NCBI RefSeq assembly: GCF_000972845.2
Contig: NC_040032.1
Location: 11,010,334-11,074,333 of the forward strand
Direction of reading: 5' to 3'
Length of the DNA: 64,000 nt
Source of the DNA: Larimichthys crocea
Taxonomy: Eukaryota; Chordata; Actinopteri; Sciaenidae
Shown here: piece by piece, positions 51,327-63,719 of the stretch
How the letters are laid out: each line of letters starts with the position of its first letter
Position numbering within the stretch: the stretch's first letter is position 1
Translations under genes and position numbers: made by a program
Notes under the pieces: generated by a model
Database searches by the model: none
What the model was told of the DNA's origin: nothing
What the model saw: only the letters and a program-made list of their open reading frames with translations

Positions 51327-51346
51327 AACACACACACACACACACA
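51327..51346. repeat. CA microsatellite
   Basis: About ten CA units after TATGCAAA. Confidence 0.9.
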
Positions 51347-52479
51347 GCGTTAATGACTCCCAGGCAGATTTATGGTGAAGAGAGCAAAGGGGAGCCTACT
51401 TGACCTCCATGAAGGGACAAATGGCCGCATTAGTGCCCATAAATTACAATAAATACACAGACGTAGAATTACGCAGCACGGCAGCAGACATCGCCGTCTC
51501 CAGCTGTCTGAATCCAAAGATGCCTCTATGGATGTGTGCACAAACACACACCACTCAACTCTGGCTTAAAGCATCAGAACCACAAGTTCATCTGCAATTA
51601 CTTCATACAACAACACGATAGTATTAAGTTATGATTAAATGAACAACCCTAACCCTTAAATACATTTGATTGACTGCACTGTGGTCACTCTAATGAGGGC
51701 TTTTATGTCTTCATAGCAACAAGGGAGCAAAAGGAACTCTGACTCCTGTGTGCTTTTATTCAAATTTTTGTGTGATATCGATTCACAACACCTTCTTCAA
51801 AGCTCCGTTTCTGGCAAGCGCACCTGCTGCTCCCCCGAGAAGCCCCCATCTTAACACCTATTGACCCAAACAGAAATTCTGCAGCCTCTCTTATGGATTA
51901 TGAATGTATCTCCACAGTCAGATGTTGCATCCAGAACACAAATGAGCGTGTGAGAGAGGAGGACGTGGGCAGGGGGGGAGGTAGAGGAGCTAATTGGGCT
52001 GTCGTTTCAACTGTGGCTCCAAAAGCTTTTACATAACACAACAGAAATTTTAGTTTGAGTTGCGTAACTTTTTTAAAAAAATGTTAACTTTTATGCATCT
52101 GCTGGGCAGTAATCATGTCAATTAGCTGACTCACAGTCGGCGTCTGTAAACGTGGGAGTTAGAGCTGCAAAGAAGTTCAGTGAAGTCGACTTTGCTTTCA
52201 GTCCACGGACAGAAACGAGACGATGTGTGAAGCAGAAAGTCGATAACAATGACATTTCTTTTCATTTAGGGCATTTCCCAAATATTTTCACTTCATTTGC
52301 CTTCCCAAGATCCAGGCTCCCATTAATCAGCTTTAATTTGTGACTTAACTTGACTGTCGGGTGTAATAATATCATGGTCAGTACCTACAGCACAGATCCC
52401 TAAATAAACTGTCAATAGAGAAAGCAGAGAAGGTGTGATAAGGGAACGAGTGTGAGAACTAATAGATAAACTTGCCGGG

Positions 52480-52740
52480 GCCCCTGCAGTCCACTATAGT
52501 GCTGTGTTTGAGTGAATTGTCCATTATTTCCCAAATTGGTTATCGGGCCGCATTGATTTTCCCATTGAGCCTCCCTGTGAGCTCCAGGTCGACCCACACA
52601 GGCTGTCCGCCCACTGCTTCGCTATTGAGCTTCTCGCCTGGATACCCACGGTTTGACCAGCCTCCCCCGCTAAACCCCCGCACTGATGAATCAGCACATA
52701 ATGGCCAGAGAAATACATCTCTATTATGGCAAAGAAAATA
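52480..52740. promoter_or_regulatory. Candidate conserved enhancer-like block
   Basis: GTCCATTATTTCCC, AAATTGGTTATCGGGCC, CATTGATTTTCCCATTG, GATGAATCAGCACATAATGG and CTCTATTATGGC occur in repeat-free DNA between exon candidates. Composition-based. Confidence 0.25.
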
Positions 52741-53324
52741 AAAATATATGGGGCATCAATCCAAATCTTGGACTAAGATGACAAAAGGGAGCCTTTGTAT
52801 GAGCAAAATAGGATTTAGGAAATAGCATTATTGATTCTTGATATCGGTGTTTGCCTTTCATTCTCTCCATGTGGTCAATCCATTTCCTTTACACCAGTTT
52901 ACAATGGAGAGGGCTTATATACTTTCTGATTGATCAGTGATTAGCAGAGCTATTACATCTACCCCCCCGTCTTCATTTACTCCCTGAATATATCGATGTC
53001 ACTTAAAGATTGTGGGGAGGAGATGCAGTTTGCTCTGGGGAAGGATCTCACAGAATATGAAGCCAGGTGCACGTGAGGCACGTCTGTCTATCAGCCTATC
53101 AGCCCATCGGTCCAGGTTTGCCCTGCACCAGATAGATTACTCTCAATACATTCATTGTTCCTCCCTCGCCTTCTCATATAGATCCTGGCAGCGGACACTG
53201 CGCCTCAATCTACACTCCATTAGAGCTCGTGGATGAGAGGAGGGGTGACAAAAGAGAGGTAGAAATAGAAGTGTGAGAGCAATGAAAGAGAAGCTATAAA
53301 CTCAGCGTTATTGATACAGCCAAT

Positions 53325-53344
53325 GCTGCTGCTGCTGCTGCTGC
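53325..53344. repeat. CTG/GCT trinucleotide repeat
   Basis: Six to seven perfect GCT units. No open frame of interest spans it, so it is treated as non-coding. Confidence 0.9.
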
Positions 53345-53997
53345 TTGAAGCTGGTTATCGGGACAGGGGTGCAGAGAGGGAAGGGCTCAGAGGCAAATCT
53401 ACCCTTCAAGCTCATGTCCACTCATCAAAAGGCAAAGCTCACTCCCCTCTGTGGTAAAACTCACACCAGTTACCTGCATACACACCCACAGAAGGAAGCA
53501 CAAAGAGGGAAGACAGTAACCATCTCACTGGCTCTTAAGCATCAGTCGATGGACACAAGCTGGGAAGCAGCTCGATTCTTTAGAAACCAGCTCAGAATTT
53601 AATCGAAATGAGGACAGAAATAAATAAATGAAGTAATATATACGGTGAATGTGTTACACACACCTGACAATGGGTGTGTGTGTGTGTGAATGCAGCTTTC
53701 ATTGGTATGCACTGACATGGAGACAAAGCTAGAGTGCTCATTAAAGCAGACATCAAGGTGATCTGTTGACTTAACTCCACCCTATACACATGCACACACA
53801 GGAACACTCATAGGTACGCATATATACAGCACTGCCATTAGAGCAAAGCATGGCAGGGACATCTCGTTACAGCATGTTAATAAGCCTGTGCGGCCACACT
53901 GTTTTTAAAAAGAAAAAAACACAAAGCGTCTGTGAATTCCACCTGGAGCGGAACAGAGACAAGTTGCTGTGTAACTGAGCTCCATCGCTGGCGGAGA

Positions 53998-54017
53998 GAA
54001 GAAGAAGAAGAAGAAGG
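53998..54017. repeat. GAA trinucleotide repeat
   Basis: About six GAA units. Confidence 0.9.
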
Positions 54018-54692
54018 AGCCCAGTGGCAAAAGTTAAGGAGATGTGACAGCTCCGGGTCCATCGTGCCTGACAGCAGACAGCTTCATTTAACGGAGTGAG
54101 CCGGGCTGCCGCTCATGCTTCTGCAAAGTAGACCGTGTTATTGGGTGATACTGTCACATTTTACTCACAGCCCACAGAACACTCTGACAGGCATGTGATC
54201 CTTGGTGTGCTGGGATCACACCGGGACCCCTTATTCTGACGGAAATCTTCAGAGGGACTATAGACTGAGGCAAGATTCAGTGTTCAGGGACACGGGATGG
54301 ATATGAAGAGCAGATTAAGAAGTTATCAGTCCTGCCTGATTTAATTCATTTACACTTAAATATCAATTCCACCTTCTTAATAGGGAAATCAAGAAGCATG
54401 GCACTTTCTTTAAATCCCATAATTAGCTTTTAGTAATGATACTGTCTGATCTTTAAGTGTCATGATAAGTTCTTAGATGCTGATTATGAATGTTATATCT
54501 GGTCTGAGAGCAGCAGATCTGTCATAAGCAGCTCAAACACCCATCACCTAAACCTGAGATTTACTCGCATGGCAACTCCACTTTCCCTTTTAACTCTCCG
54601 CGGCTCAACTCCACATTACCATAACAAAAGACACCCGCATTGTGAGCTTTCTCAAGTCTTTCTCAAGAAAAACCCACTGTGCTCTTTTGCGT

Positions 54693-54776
54693 CAGACTGT
54701 CAAGAAGAGAGGGCAAAGACAAATCAAAGGGGAGCAGACTGTCAAGAAGAGAGGGCAAAGACAAATCAAAGGGGAG
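54693..54776. repeat. Perfect 42-bp tandem duplication
   Basis: Two adjacent copies (54693-54734 and 54735-54776) are identical over 42 bases, each starting CAGACTGTCAAGAAGAGAGG. The lack of any difference suggests recent origin. It lies 35 bases beyond the donor of the minus-strand exon candidate, so inside its intron. The unit is a multiple of three, but I see no coding sign in it. Confidence 0.95.
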
Positions 54777-54814
54777 GTTAAATGAGGAAAGACGTGCACA
54801 GAAAATTCTCTTAC

Positions 54815-54972
54815 CATTGAAGCCGGTGAAGTTTCCCCAGTCGAGCAGGGAGCTGTTGAAGGAGGGCAGGGAGATGTTGAAGAACAGATCGGTGCCGTTG
54901 GACGGGTTTCGGATGGTGTCCGTGAACAGGTTCATCTGCAGCAGGGTCTTGAGCAGATAGCGCAGCATCTTG
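54815..54972 (-). CDS. Candidate internal exon of a glycoprotein, protein not recognised
   Basis: On the minus strand, a short pyrimidine tract and AG (CCCTCTCTGCGCAG) lead into 158 bases open in one frame, followed by TTCAATG|GTAAGAG, a near-consensus donor. Fifty-two complete codons begin KMLRYLLKTLLQMNLF and end SLLDWGNFTGFN. Codons are strongly G/C-ending (CTG, CTC, AAC, TTC, ACC). Four N-glycosylation sequons occur at residues 25 (NGT), 32 (NIS), 39 (NSS) and 47 (NFT), so the product is probably extracellular or luminal. The first 16 residues look like an amphipathic helix rather than a signal peptide. An alternative acceptor at 54989 gives a 174-base phase 1-1 exon but lacks a pyrimidine tract. 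A TATAAAAAGG sequence at 55007-54998 also allows a first-exon reading starting at the ATG of 54968. The rest of the gene is not in view. I do not recognise the family. Confidence 0.6.
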
Positions 54973-54995
54973 CTGCGCAGAGAGGGACCTGTACT

Positions 54996-55007
54996 CCCCT
55001 TTTTATA
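54996..55007 (-). promoter_or_regulatory. TATA-like box upstream of the minus-strand exon
   Basis: TATAAAAAGGGG reads on the minus strand about 39 bases before the ATG at 54968. If it is a real TATA box, transcription would start about 9 bases before that ATG, which is unusually close. The internal-exon reading is preferred, so this may be chance. Confidence 0.15.
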
Positions 55008-55505
55008 ATTCACTGTCACTCACTGTGTCTCTGTCCTTTTATGAGTGGGAGTCTGTCCACTGATAAATCTCCTTCGCCTACTTGCTTGGTGTTAGGGGAG
55101 AGTTAAAGAGATGTCCTTTTTGATCCCAAGTTGATTGAATATTCAAAAAATATTTAGAAAAAAAAATTGGAGGAAAATGAGGGATATCGGTGAAAAAGTG
55201 GATTACAAGAAATCAAGTTTAGTTGATTGGTTGTTTGTAGATGTGAGACAGGGTTGGGGGGGCCCCTCGCTGTGAGTCCCTTCAGTTCCTTCCCAGTATC
55301 GGATTGTTCCTTCCTCCTTGTTTCTTTTGTTCTGGGATCACATAACTTCACACGCTGTCTGCCACCACACAAAAAAACAGCCTCTCGCCGGTGTAAAAGA
55401 ATCCAGCAATGTGATGATGACCCCTTTGGATTTGCTGCTCTCCTCTCCAACCCCTCCCTCTGGCTCCTCCTGTGTCCCTCCCTCCCTCCTTCTCCCGCTC
55501 TCCTC

Positions 55506-55574
55506 CTCTCTCTCTCTCTCTCTGTGATGGGCTCCCGGGGGGTCCAGAGGAGAGAGAGAGAGAGAGAGAGAGAG
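55506..55574. repeat. CT/GA foldback (hairpin-forming) repeat
   Basis: A CT tract (55506-55523) is followed after a GC-rich spacer (GATGGGCTCCCGGGGGG) by a GA tract (55551-55574). The two arms are complementary and can pair over at least 18 bases. Confidence 0.9.
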
Positions 55575-55691
55575 CAGGTGCTGTTGGCAATAAATGATTA
55601 ATTATTAGATTAATAATCATCCCAGGAGGCTCTGAATCGCAGCGTTGGAGAAAAAGGGGGAGAATAGACTTACTGTCACTGTCTTAAACTA

Positions 55692-55705
55692 CACACACAC
55701 ACACA
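55692..55705. repeat. Short CA tract
   Basis: Seven CA/AC units. Confidence 0.8.
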
Positions 55706-55709
55706 AAGG

Positions 55710-58700
55710 TCTCATATACATAAACGCATGCATACAGTATGTGTTAGACAAACAAACATGGCACAGGAAAAACTCCTGCTGTGTTTGTTTCCCCACTGTT
55801 TGTCACACTTTCTGAAAACGCATTACATGCCGATATATCCGTGGAAAGAGGGTTCCAAATTCTCCCTCATCAGCCTCCGAAAACTGGAGTTTGCATCAAA
55901 AAGGATTAGAGAAGAAAGATTCGTCTGTGGAAAAAAACTGACTGTATAAGCGTATGTAAGTATAAGCTGGGTCCACAGTTTTGTGTCAGAAAAGCTTGAT
56001 AATGCTGCGTACTACGGAATAATCGCTCCTTGCTTTCACAGAAGAAACAACCTTGCATTTTGCACCGAGCAATGCCAAATAAAGTTTATGAATTCAGTTT
56101 TTAGTCCAAGTCCAAAACAGCATGGCATGGGTTAAATAAGTCAATAGTTACCTTTTAAAGCCAAAATATGAATTTTAAAGAAAGTAAAGAAGAACTTGAA
56201 TTAAGTATTAATTTGCTGGAGTTCATGATGTTCATTGTTCGGTTCAGTTCCCGTAAGAAAATCCCCAATATGAGCTTTACCAAACTGCCATGACTGCTTT
56301 GTCAGCTCCTTTGTGTGTGTAAAAGTGTGAGCATGCCTGTGTGTGCATGTGCATATGGATGAAACACATTTAGCTGCATGCCTTCAATCATGCTCAAGCA
56401 TGCTATAGCCCTAATGCATAGTCCACACGTCATTGACATGCACGTGCGATCGTAGCAGCATGGTCGCATGTGGCGCCCGGACGCCCCGCTGACAGCCTCA
56501 GTGTGACTCCTATTAACGAAGCCCGTCCCCCATCAGGACCCTGTCCTCCTGCTTCATCACTGGGACAATGGGAGCCATCCCGTCGACAAAGTTGCCGTGA
56601 CGACCCCCGTCCCGTGTGCTATTCCTGGGGTCTTTTCCGGTCCCCCCTCAACCTCATTTATGAGGGTCTTCCATTCATGGGGTATCTGTGCCAGAAAACG
56701 TCCACACATATGACGCTAATGGGCGTACAATGCATGCGTGGTATGGACGGGGAGCGAGGTGTGTCAGATCAATAGTCACTGACAGACGCACGGATGTTCT
56801 CTGAAGTGTTTCAGTGTTGTGAGAGCTGCGCCCATATAAATGGACGATTTATACCTCAGCATGGCTGCAGCACTTAAGATGCTCTGTACTTCTTCAATGA
56901 CTCAAAAACTCTCACACACATGCTCACGCTCGCAGTAATTCCTCAATCAATCTCCTCAAGAGCAGACTTTCCACCTCCACAGCTCCACAGCTCCACAGCT
57001 CCACAGCACGGGTCTCTAGCCAGGTGATTAGCAGTCTAAGAGAGGAACACCTTGCTCCACATTCCTCGTTTAGAGTCAGGTTGCATTGTGTGGGAAGATT
57101 ATATGTGTATTACAGGTTAGACACAAGGTGCACAACCTTATGCTTAAGACCTGAACCAGCACACTGCATTAACTTTTGGGTTGTTCCTTTTATTATTACA
57201 GACAAATATTCATGCACTGTCCTACAAACGAGCCAGCAAGTGACACTTTTTTATTGTTGCAAGAATCCAATGAATATTCACAGCACTGCCGTCACATAAC
57301 ATCATCATGTTGGGAGAAAACATATTGTCATAACTTGCACAGGGTGATAATGTTACAATTATCCTCAATGCCAAATTGCCTTTTTTAAATTTTTTTATTT
57401 CTGTCATAAACTAGCTGTAATGAGGCAGCACTGCAAAGATATGTGTATGATTACATGCTGCCTGGTTTCTCTCAGTAAAAACGTCAGCCATATTATCTGC
57501 CACCGTGACGATTACGTTCCCAGAGAGTACGCTGTCAGTTCTGCATGGAGAATTTTGAACATTTCTATTTAAAAAACAAACAGATGAATACATCCGAGTC
57601 CAGGTTTTATGATGATCTGATGTTGTTTGTACTTCTTTTTATGCATGTAACATACACATGTGCACCTGTGGTTCAAAATCAATTCAAAAGCCATAGTACT
57701 GGTATGTTGCACTACCACTATTCATAACAATAGAAATGACACTTAATTTCAACGGTGAATATTATCTCACTTAATCAGCAGTGATTTGCTAACCATAATA
57801 TAATATAGCCGATAGCTGCATGGTGACCTTTTGTTTTGTCAGTGACACTAAGACCTCTGTTTGAAGCATGAAACTAAATTTCATGCAAATCCATCAAACA
57901 GAAGGATGAATGCTGGCGGCCCACTGAGTGTTTGGCCTTTCATACAAATGTTAATGCAGAGATGGATGCAGATGGGTCATTAATGTCAACATCCTGTTGG
58001 ATTGATGTCTTCGCCTCGCCATGACAATCATTACAAGTTTAACATTCTCACACGGACAGAGAAAAAAGAACATGATCACAGTGACACTGGTTACATATTG
58101 TTTTACTATGTTCACCGTCGTAGTTTCTACTTGTTAGCCTGAAGTACAGGGAACAGCTGAGGCTGATGGGACTGTCATTAGTTTTTTTGCTGTTTGGGAA
58201 AACATTTTGGCTTTATTACGGAAATACGGGAAAAGTTAGAATCAGGATGCATCACCAGGCAACCATGAATATCTTGTGTCTGTTATGAAATTTTCTATCC
58301 TAAGGTTACACGAGGTCACGTGTGGGTCCTCGGCAGTATTAGTTGTTTGGCTTTGGTTGAGAACAGTAGGTACCAGTCTATCTCAACACTGTGGTGTCCA
58401 GGGTCAAAGAGACCTGTTGCTGCCTTCATAGACATAATAGATAGCTGCCGTTGACGGTCCAATCTTTTGTCTCCAGACTAGAATATGCTGACAATAACAC
58501 CTGCATGGGTAAAGACATTCTCTTTGATTCTGGGCGTGTAGTATTTGTGGTGTTATCTTTGGGTTTAAAGTTGATCCACCAGGATGAGTTGGGCAGAATG
58601 TGAGACCGACTCAGGCACTTCTGATGAACTCTGAGAGTGTCAAATAAATAATACAGCATAAGACATCAGAGGCTCCTGAAAACACTTTCTGAACTCCTGA

Positions 58701-61305
58701 CCTCACCACTGACCTTTGACTTCAGCAATTTCTCCACAACGGTGTGATATTTTCTCTAGGTAAGTGAAAAGTATGACTATGCTGTTGGTGCCAGATGAAA
58801 AGTCAGGGGCTCATTAATTTTATTGCAATTCATCCTGTAGAGAACACAAATGTCCTGTAACAGGTTTTCATGGCTCATCCAGTCCAATAGCAGGTAAGAC
58901 ACTGCTCACAAATCCTGAAATGTCGACCTCATGGTAGCCCAACTTTTTCACAACTTGCCTGTCTAACACAGTGACTCTGAAGCCTGTAAATGAAGGGAGT
59001 GAGAAACAAAAGGACAGCAAAGGTATAATTCATCTAAAGTAAAAGAGAACTATGTTAAAAAGAAAGTATCACATGAGGAATCGGAGCAAAGGTACTCTTA
59101 TTTATGGTTCTGTTACCTGAGACCAGTCTCCTGCTATTTGAGTACCAGGAGGAGGGTTACTCTGAATTTATCTGACTACAAGTATCATTAGCATGGTAAA
59201 ATGATACATTTGTTTCAGTTGGTCGGTTAGGTTTATGAGTTTCATACAGTATCGTACAGAGACGGAGCAGCTTTATCCAGCTCAATGATTTGGAGGGATT
59301 AGAAGGTAAAATTTAGAAAGAACAGAAATGCACTGACCTTCATTCGAGTCAATACATTACAACATCCTGAGAAACAGAGCACAGCACAAAAAGTCAAGCT
59401 GGAGTCAAGAGGCCGAATAGCCAATTTAGAGTTGAGAAACAGTTTTGAGAATATCGTCAAAACTGAACTCTCATTACTTCCCTTTCCCACGGTGCTTCTG
59501 ATGGTGAGTCAGCCTCGAGTACATGAGAAGTGTGCAGCCCAAATCTATTGACCAAACGTTGCATGCAGCAAGAGTATTAAAGACTGGATTTTGTTCTATA
59601 AACTGACTCAATGGAACAATTTTTCGTGAAGCGCTGAGACTTGTGAGAGATTTGGTCTGCAATAATAAAGCTGAGCAGCCACACATATTTTCTTCAAGTC
59701 TGCAGTGATTGCACGCATTCTTCTAGGACTGTTTCACGGTACATTCATGCATATAAATATGTTGAAGTTCAACCATAGTTTTTCGTTATCAATTGGACAT
59801 GTGTCACCCTGAGAATAACTGCTAATAAAGAGAGACAGTTTTAGGAAACATACTTTATTTACTGATCACACAGAAACATTAATATTCCAGAGATAGTTCC
59901 TTGAAATTGTTGAAAATGCATCTTTAATGAAGGAGCTGTAACATGTCGTGTTAAAGCTATGACCATTTTAGATTCATTAAATTTGAATTAGAACCCGAAA
60001 GAATGAGAAATCCCAAGCCCATGCATGTTTCATGAATCTCACTGTGTTCTTTTGCACATTTCATCTGGAACATTTTTTTTCTTCTAAAAACTATGATCGT
60101 GTCTTTGCATCTGGCTAATATTTCCCCTCAGTGTAAAAATAGATGTAGGCCTGTGCTGTGCCTGGGGAGCTCTACCTCTTGTTCAGGAGCATTACAAGGC
60201 AAAAAGGGTCCTGATTCTGAATGTATCGTCCAAAGAAAAACTCTGGCCTCATTGCAGCAACTCATTGTCATGTCAGCTGCTTTGCCTGTCAGCATAATGA
60301 CAGGGTGTGAGTCCTATTCCCCTGGATGAGTGTCAGCTGAGATGAAGTGTGGTTAATGTCTGACTTGTCCTGAGCAGCGAGACGTGATTTCTGCCAGCAG
60401 CACCTGCAGTCAGACGGGCATCAGAAAGGTAGCGATGTGCCACTAGACGCCACACGGCACCACGGTGGAACATCTGTGCCCCAGTATGGTTGTGTGCACT
60501 TCTGGGGTCTGCTGCTGCAGTTTGCCCCCCTTGGGAACCTCTGAGCTGGGGCAAAGACAGCCGGATGCATCCCCATCCTCTCTGTCCCAGCTGGATAGAG
60601 GAGGGCTAAAGGCAGGCACGCGGCCAGATCCAGCATCCCGACCAGGCTGCAGGTGTACGATACTCCCCCCTCTGTGTTTGCCTCCTGCACTGATACATCT
60701 GATACACTGACACACAACTGCCATCGGGAAAGGAGGTGGGGGTGTTTTTATTTTTTTTATTTGGCAATAAATATCATGTGCCACTGACCTGGACTGGCGA
60801 GCAGTTGGCAGGGTCCATCATTAGAGCTGGGCTCTTGCCACTGCCCATATGCCAAAGTGTCATAATTGGTGCTTCTGTCCTATACATTTAGTGTGCAGGC
60901 CAGAAGGACAGGCCCCCCTGAGCAACATGGCTGCTGTCTCCCTCTGGGGCGCTGTGTCCAATCATGCCTCTCACAAACAGGCTCTCCAGGAGACCCCGCG
61001 GACAATTTCCTCATTTCCTCCAATTGCCTCATAACTTCAAAGCCGACTTCAAAGCGTTCGGATGCCCCGTTATCATGGCTGAAACCTAGACAACCGTGCC
61101 TCCTTCAAGAGCAAGAGGAATCCTTGTGTGTCGTCTGTATCTATTTCTTCTCATCGGCAGTCATATAGCACGCAGCATAACGGGGAGTGACAGAGCCAAT
61201 ATGCTTTAGTCGGGGGATTATCCGATCTCCAGAGGCCTAAGTTACATGCGGGGCCACGAGGGGAGGAAGTTAAACAAAGCAGTAGCACCACCCCACAGCC
61301 CGACT
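55710..61305. other. Non-coding, no gene seen
   Basis: Unique DNA and unclassified repeat-like stretches (for example 57815-58700). Overlapping frames on both strands at 60421-60784 reflect GC-rich sequence and lack exon signals. Confidence 0.5.
56975..57006. repeat. CTCCACAG x 4 minisatellite
   Basis: Four perfect head-to-tail copies of the 8-base unit CTCCACAG, and a related CCAC just upstream. Confidence 0.95.
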
Positions 61306-61309
61306 ATCT

Positions 61310-61580
61310 AAAGCCTGAGCAAACTCTGGGTAATTGCACAACAAAAGCACAATTAGCCACGACCCCATGGATATTAAGTGGGAAAAGATGGACCTGTCAT
61401 TTATCCTCGGACATTTGCATCTCATGAATTCTCCTGCACATACCTTTCCATATCAATTTTGCTCTATTATTATTTTCAAACTATTTTATTTTTAGATGCA
61501 TGCAGATAAATGCAAAGTGGTCATTTAAATATGCATTAGTATTATAAGCGGGCCCACCTCCCCAAATACAAGGTGGTAAT
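61310..61580. promoter_or_regulatory. Candidate conserved enhancer-like block
   Basis: GGGTAATTGCACAAC, AGCACAATTAGCCAC, ATTTGCATCTCATGAATTC (octamer-like ATTTGCAT), ATTTAAATATGCATTAG and GGTGGTAATTTTAG. It has several POU/homeodomain-type words in unique DNA. Confidence 0.3.
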
Positions 61581-63266
61581 TTTAGCGAGCCCCAGTCTGT
61601 CTGATCCCCCGGGTTAGACTCCTCCAGTCCTACGGCGGAGCGCTACTATTTTCAAGTGCTGTCTCGGAGACTGACCCCGTGCTGCAGTGCGACTTTGATG
61701 TGAGTTGCCTGGAAAAAGAGGACCCGGCACCGATTCAACGAGATTGCTTCACGTTCTCACAATCAGTGTGCGTGGACCTTTCGAAACACTGGAGTTCATT
61801 CCAATCAGCGTTGGAGAGAGAAAATATTGCGGCGCAAGGCTGAAGAGGTCTGCGTCATATTGATTGGAGCTAAAAAAGATGAGTTATTTGTCAGCCTCAG
61901 AATTTGAAGGAGGAGAAAACTTTTGAGCTTGATTGCTTTCCCACAGTGCCGCGCTCAGCAGACAGACAGACATCTTCAAAAGGCCACATGTTCCAGAATC
62001 AATGGCGAGCGCCAGTCACAGCTTAATAAGCGCTTTAACCAGGTCTCACCTGGAGAGATTCAGCCACCTTGCTGTCGTTCTCCACGTAACGTGTTATCTG
62101 ATGAATCTGATGTGTCATTAAAATTTCATTTCATCCATTGAAAGCCATAAAATGGTGCAATACTCCAAAAAAAACTTAAATCAACTCTCAAATAAAACAA
62201 AAAAGAAAATCTGTGCTTTTATTTTGATGCTCAAAACTTTAAAAAAACAGAAACAATCACTTTGTGGATGGATTAGACACCAGTGTTGCCAATATATTCA
62301 GCCAAACTGACCATCCATCTTGTCAGTCAGAAAAAAACAATGTTAAAATAGTATAAATAGACACAGATTTTCTTTCTTTTAATGATTTCTGTTCTTCCTT
62401 TGAGGGATAAAGTGAAACAATCGTGGCTATGCTAGAGATTGAAATGTACTTTTATATGTATACCCACTGAAGTGTGTCTTGCACAAAAATGCCCTCAAGG
62501 CTGCTAAAACAACTGCATCACGCACCAGCGGCTACCACCCCGCCTCTTCTCTAAGTGCCAGAGAAGGCCGGCCGGCCAGCTGGGCCTCCCCTCTTCTCCA
62601 TCCCCGCCTGCCTCTGCCTTTCCCCTCTCTGTGTGGCTGATGAGCCACTCACTGTAACAGGTAGACTCCCCAGGTGCTGGGACCTCCTCCCAGCTCGCTA
62701 AGCTATTGCACCTCGGCTCGACAAAGCTGAGCTTAATTAACCAAAGGGGGGTGGGCTACCACTGGCCAATAATGAGCCATGGTGAGAGTAATGTCATAGC
62801 CTGAAAGGATGTGGAAGTGGGGGTCCGAGGTTGTTTTTTTTTTTGGCAGAGAATTATGGATTTTAACCATCTGGCCAGGCAGGAGGGGTGGGGAGAGGAG
62901 AACGATATGCCTGACGGACGACTTTAACAAAGATGTGGCAAGAGAGAGGGGCGTGTCCGAGATCACAAGCTGAATTATAGCAAGCGTGACTGAGCTATTG
63001 TGTGGTTTGATGGGTTGGTTATTCACAGCTGGGGCAGCCCAAATTGTTCTTTTATATTCTTTTATTCTGCTTTATTGGAGCCAGAGGGTCTTGGGGAAAT
63101 GATTAACAGACAGCACAACAAGACAGACTCATTGTCAACCTTTCCCTCTCAATTTAGTCCCCATCCATTTATTTTCACCGCTGTCTTCTGTGATGCAAAT
63201 ACACAAGGCTTGCTTGGTTAACTGTGCCATCACTGGCCAAGCCCCAGAAAATTGCTTGGAATAACA

Positions 63267-63268
<2 letters not shown>

Positions 63269-63297
<29 letters not shown>
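63269..63297. repeat. GT microsatellite
   Basis: Fourteen perfect units. Confidence 0.95.
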
Positions 63298-63719
63298 CAA
63301 AATCAAGAGGCTTGTTTTAGCTTCTGTTCGTGATGTCGGATCTCTCTACGGGAAACTTATTTTGGAGAGTTTTCCCCGTAACTAGAAAACTCACTCACTT
63401 AGAAAACTCACAATTTCCTTGTTCCGAACAAGGTTTACAATGTAGCCCTTCTTCACATCCACAGTCATCTCAGATAATACTTTGACATATGCCCATACAA
63501 GATAGAACAACCAGGCTGATGCAGCCAGCCAAGCCACCCACCATGCTCCATGCTCCATGCTCAACCCCCTCCTCCCCCTGTACCCACTCCTCTGTTATGC
63601 TTTTCCCATCTGGTGTCCATTTTGCAGCCCACCTCTCCTCTCCTTTGGGGGTGGGGGGGGCAAGAGAAACCAGGGCCAGCTTAACAAAACCTCTCAAAGG
63701 GCACCAGTCCCTCCTGCCA

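Larger units (their letters stand above)
50620..54690. other. Non-coding, no further exon found
   Basis: Searched for a phase-2 exon to follow the 50482 candidate and found none that I trust. Contains CA, CTG and GAA tracts and an enhancer-like block. Confidence 0.4.

Noticed and set aside
60421..60784. Overlapping frames on both strands, GC-rich
   Set aside because: No acceptor or donor fits any frame, and the translations have no recognised pattern.
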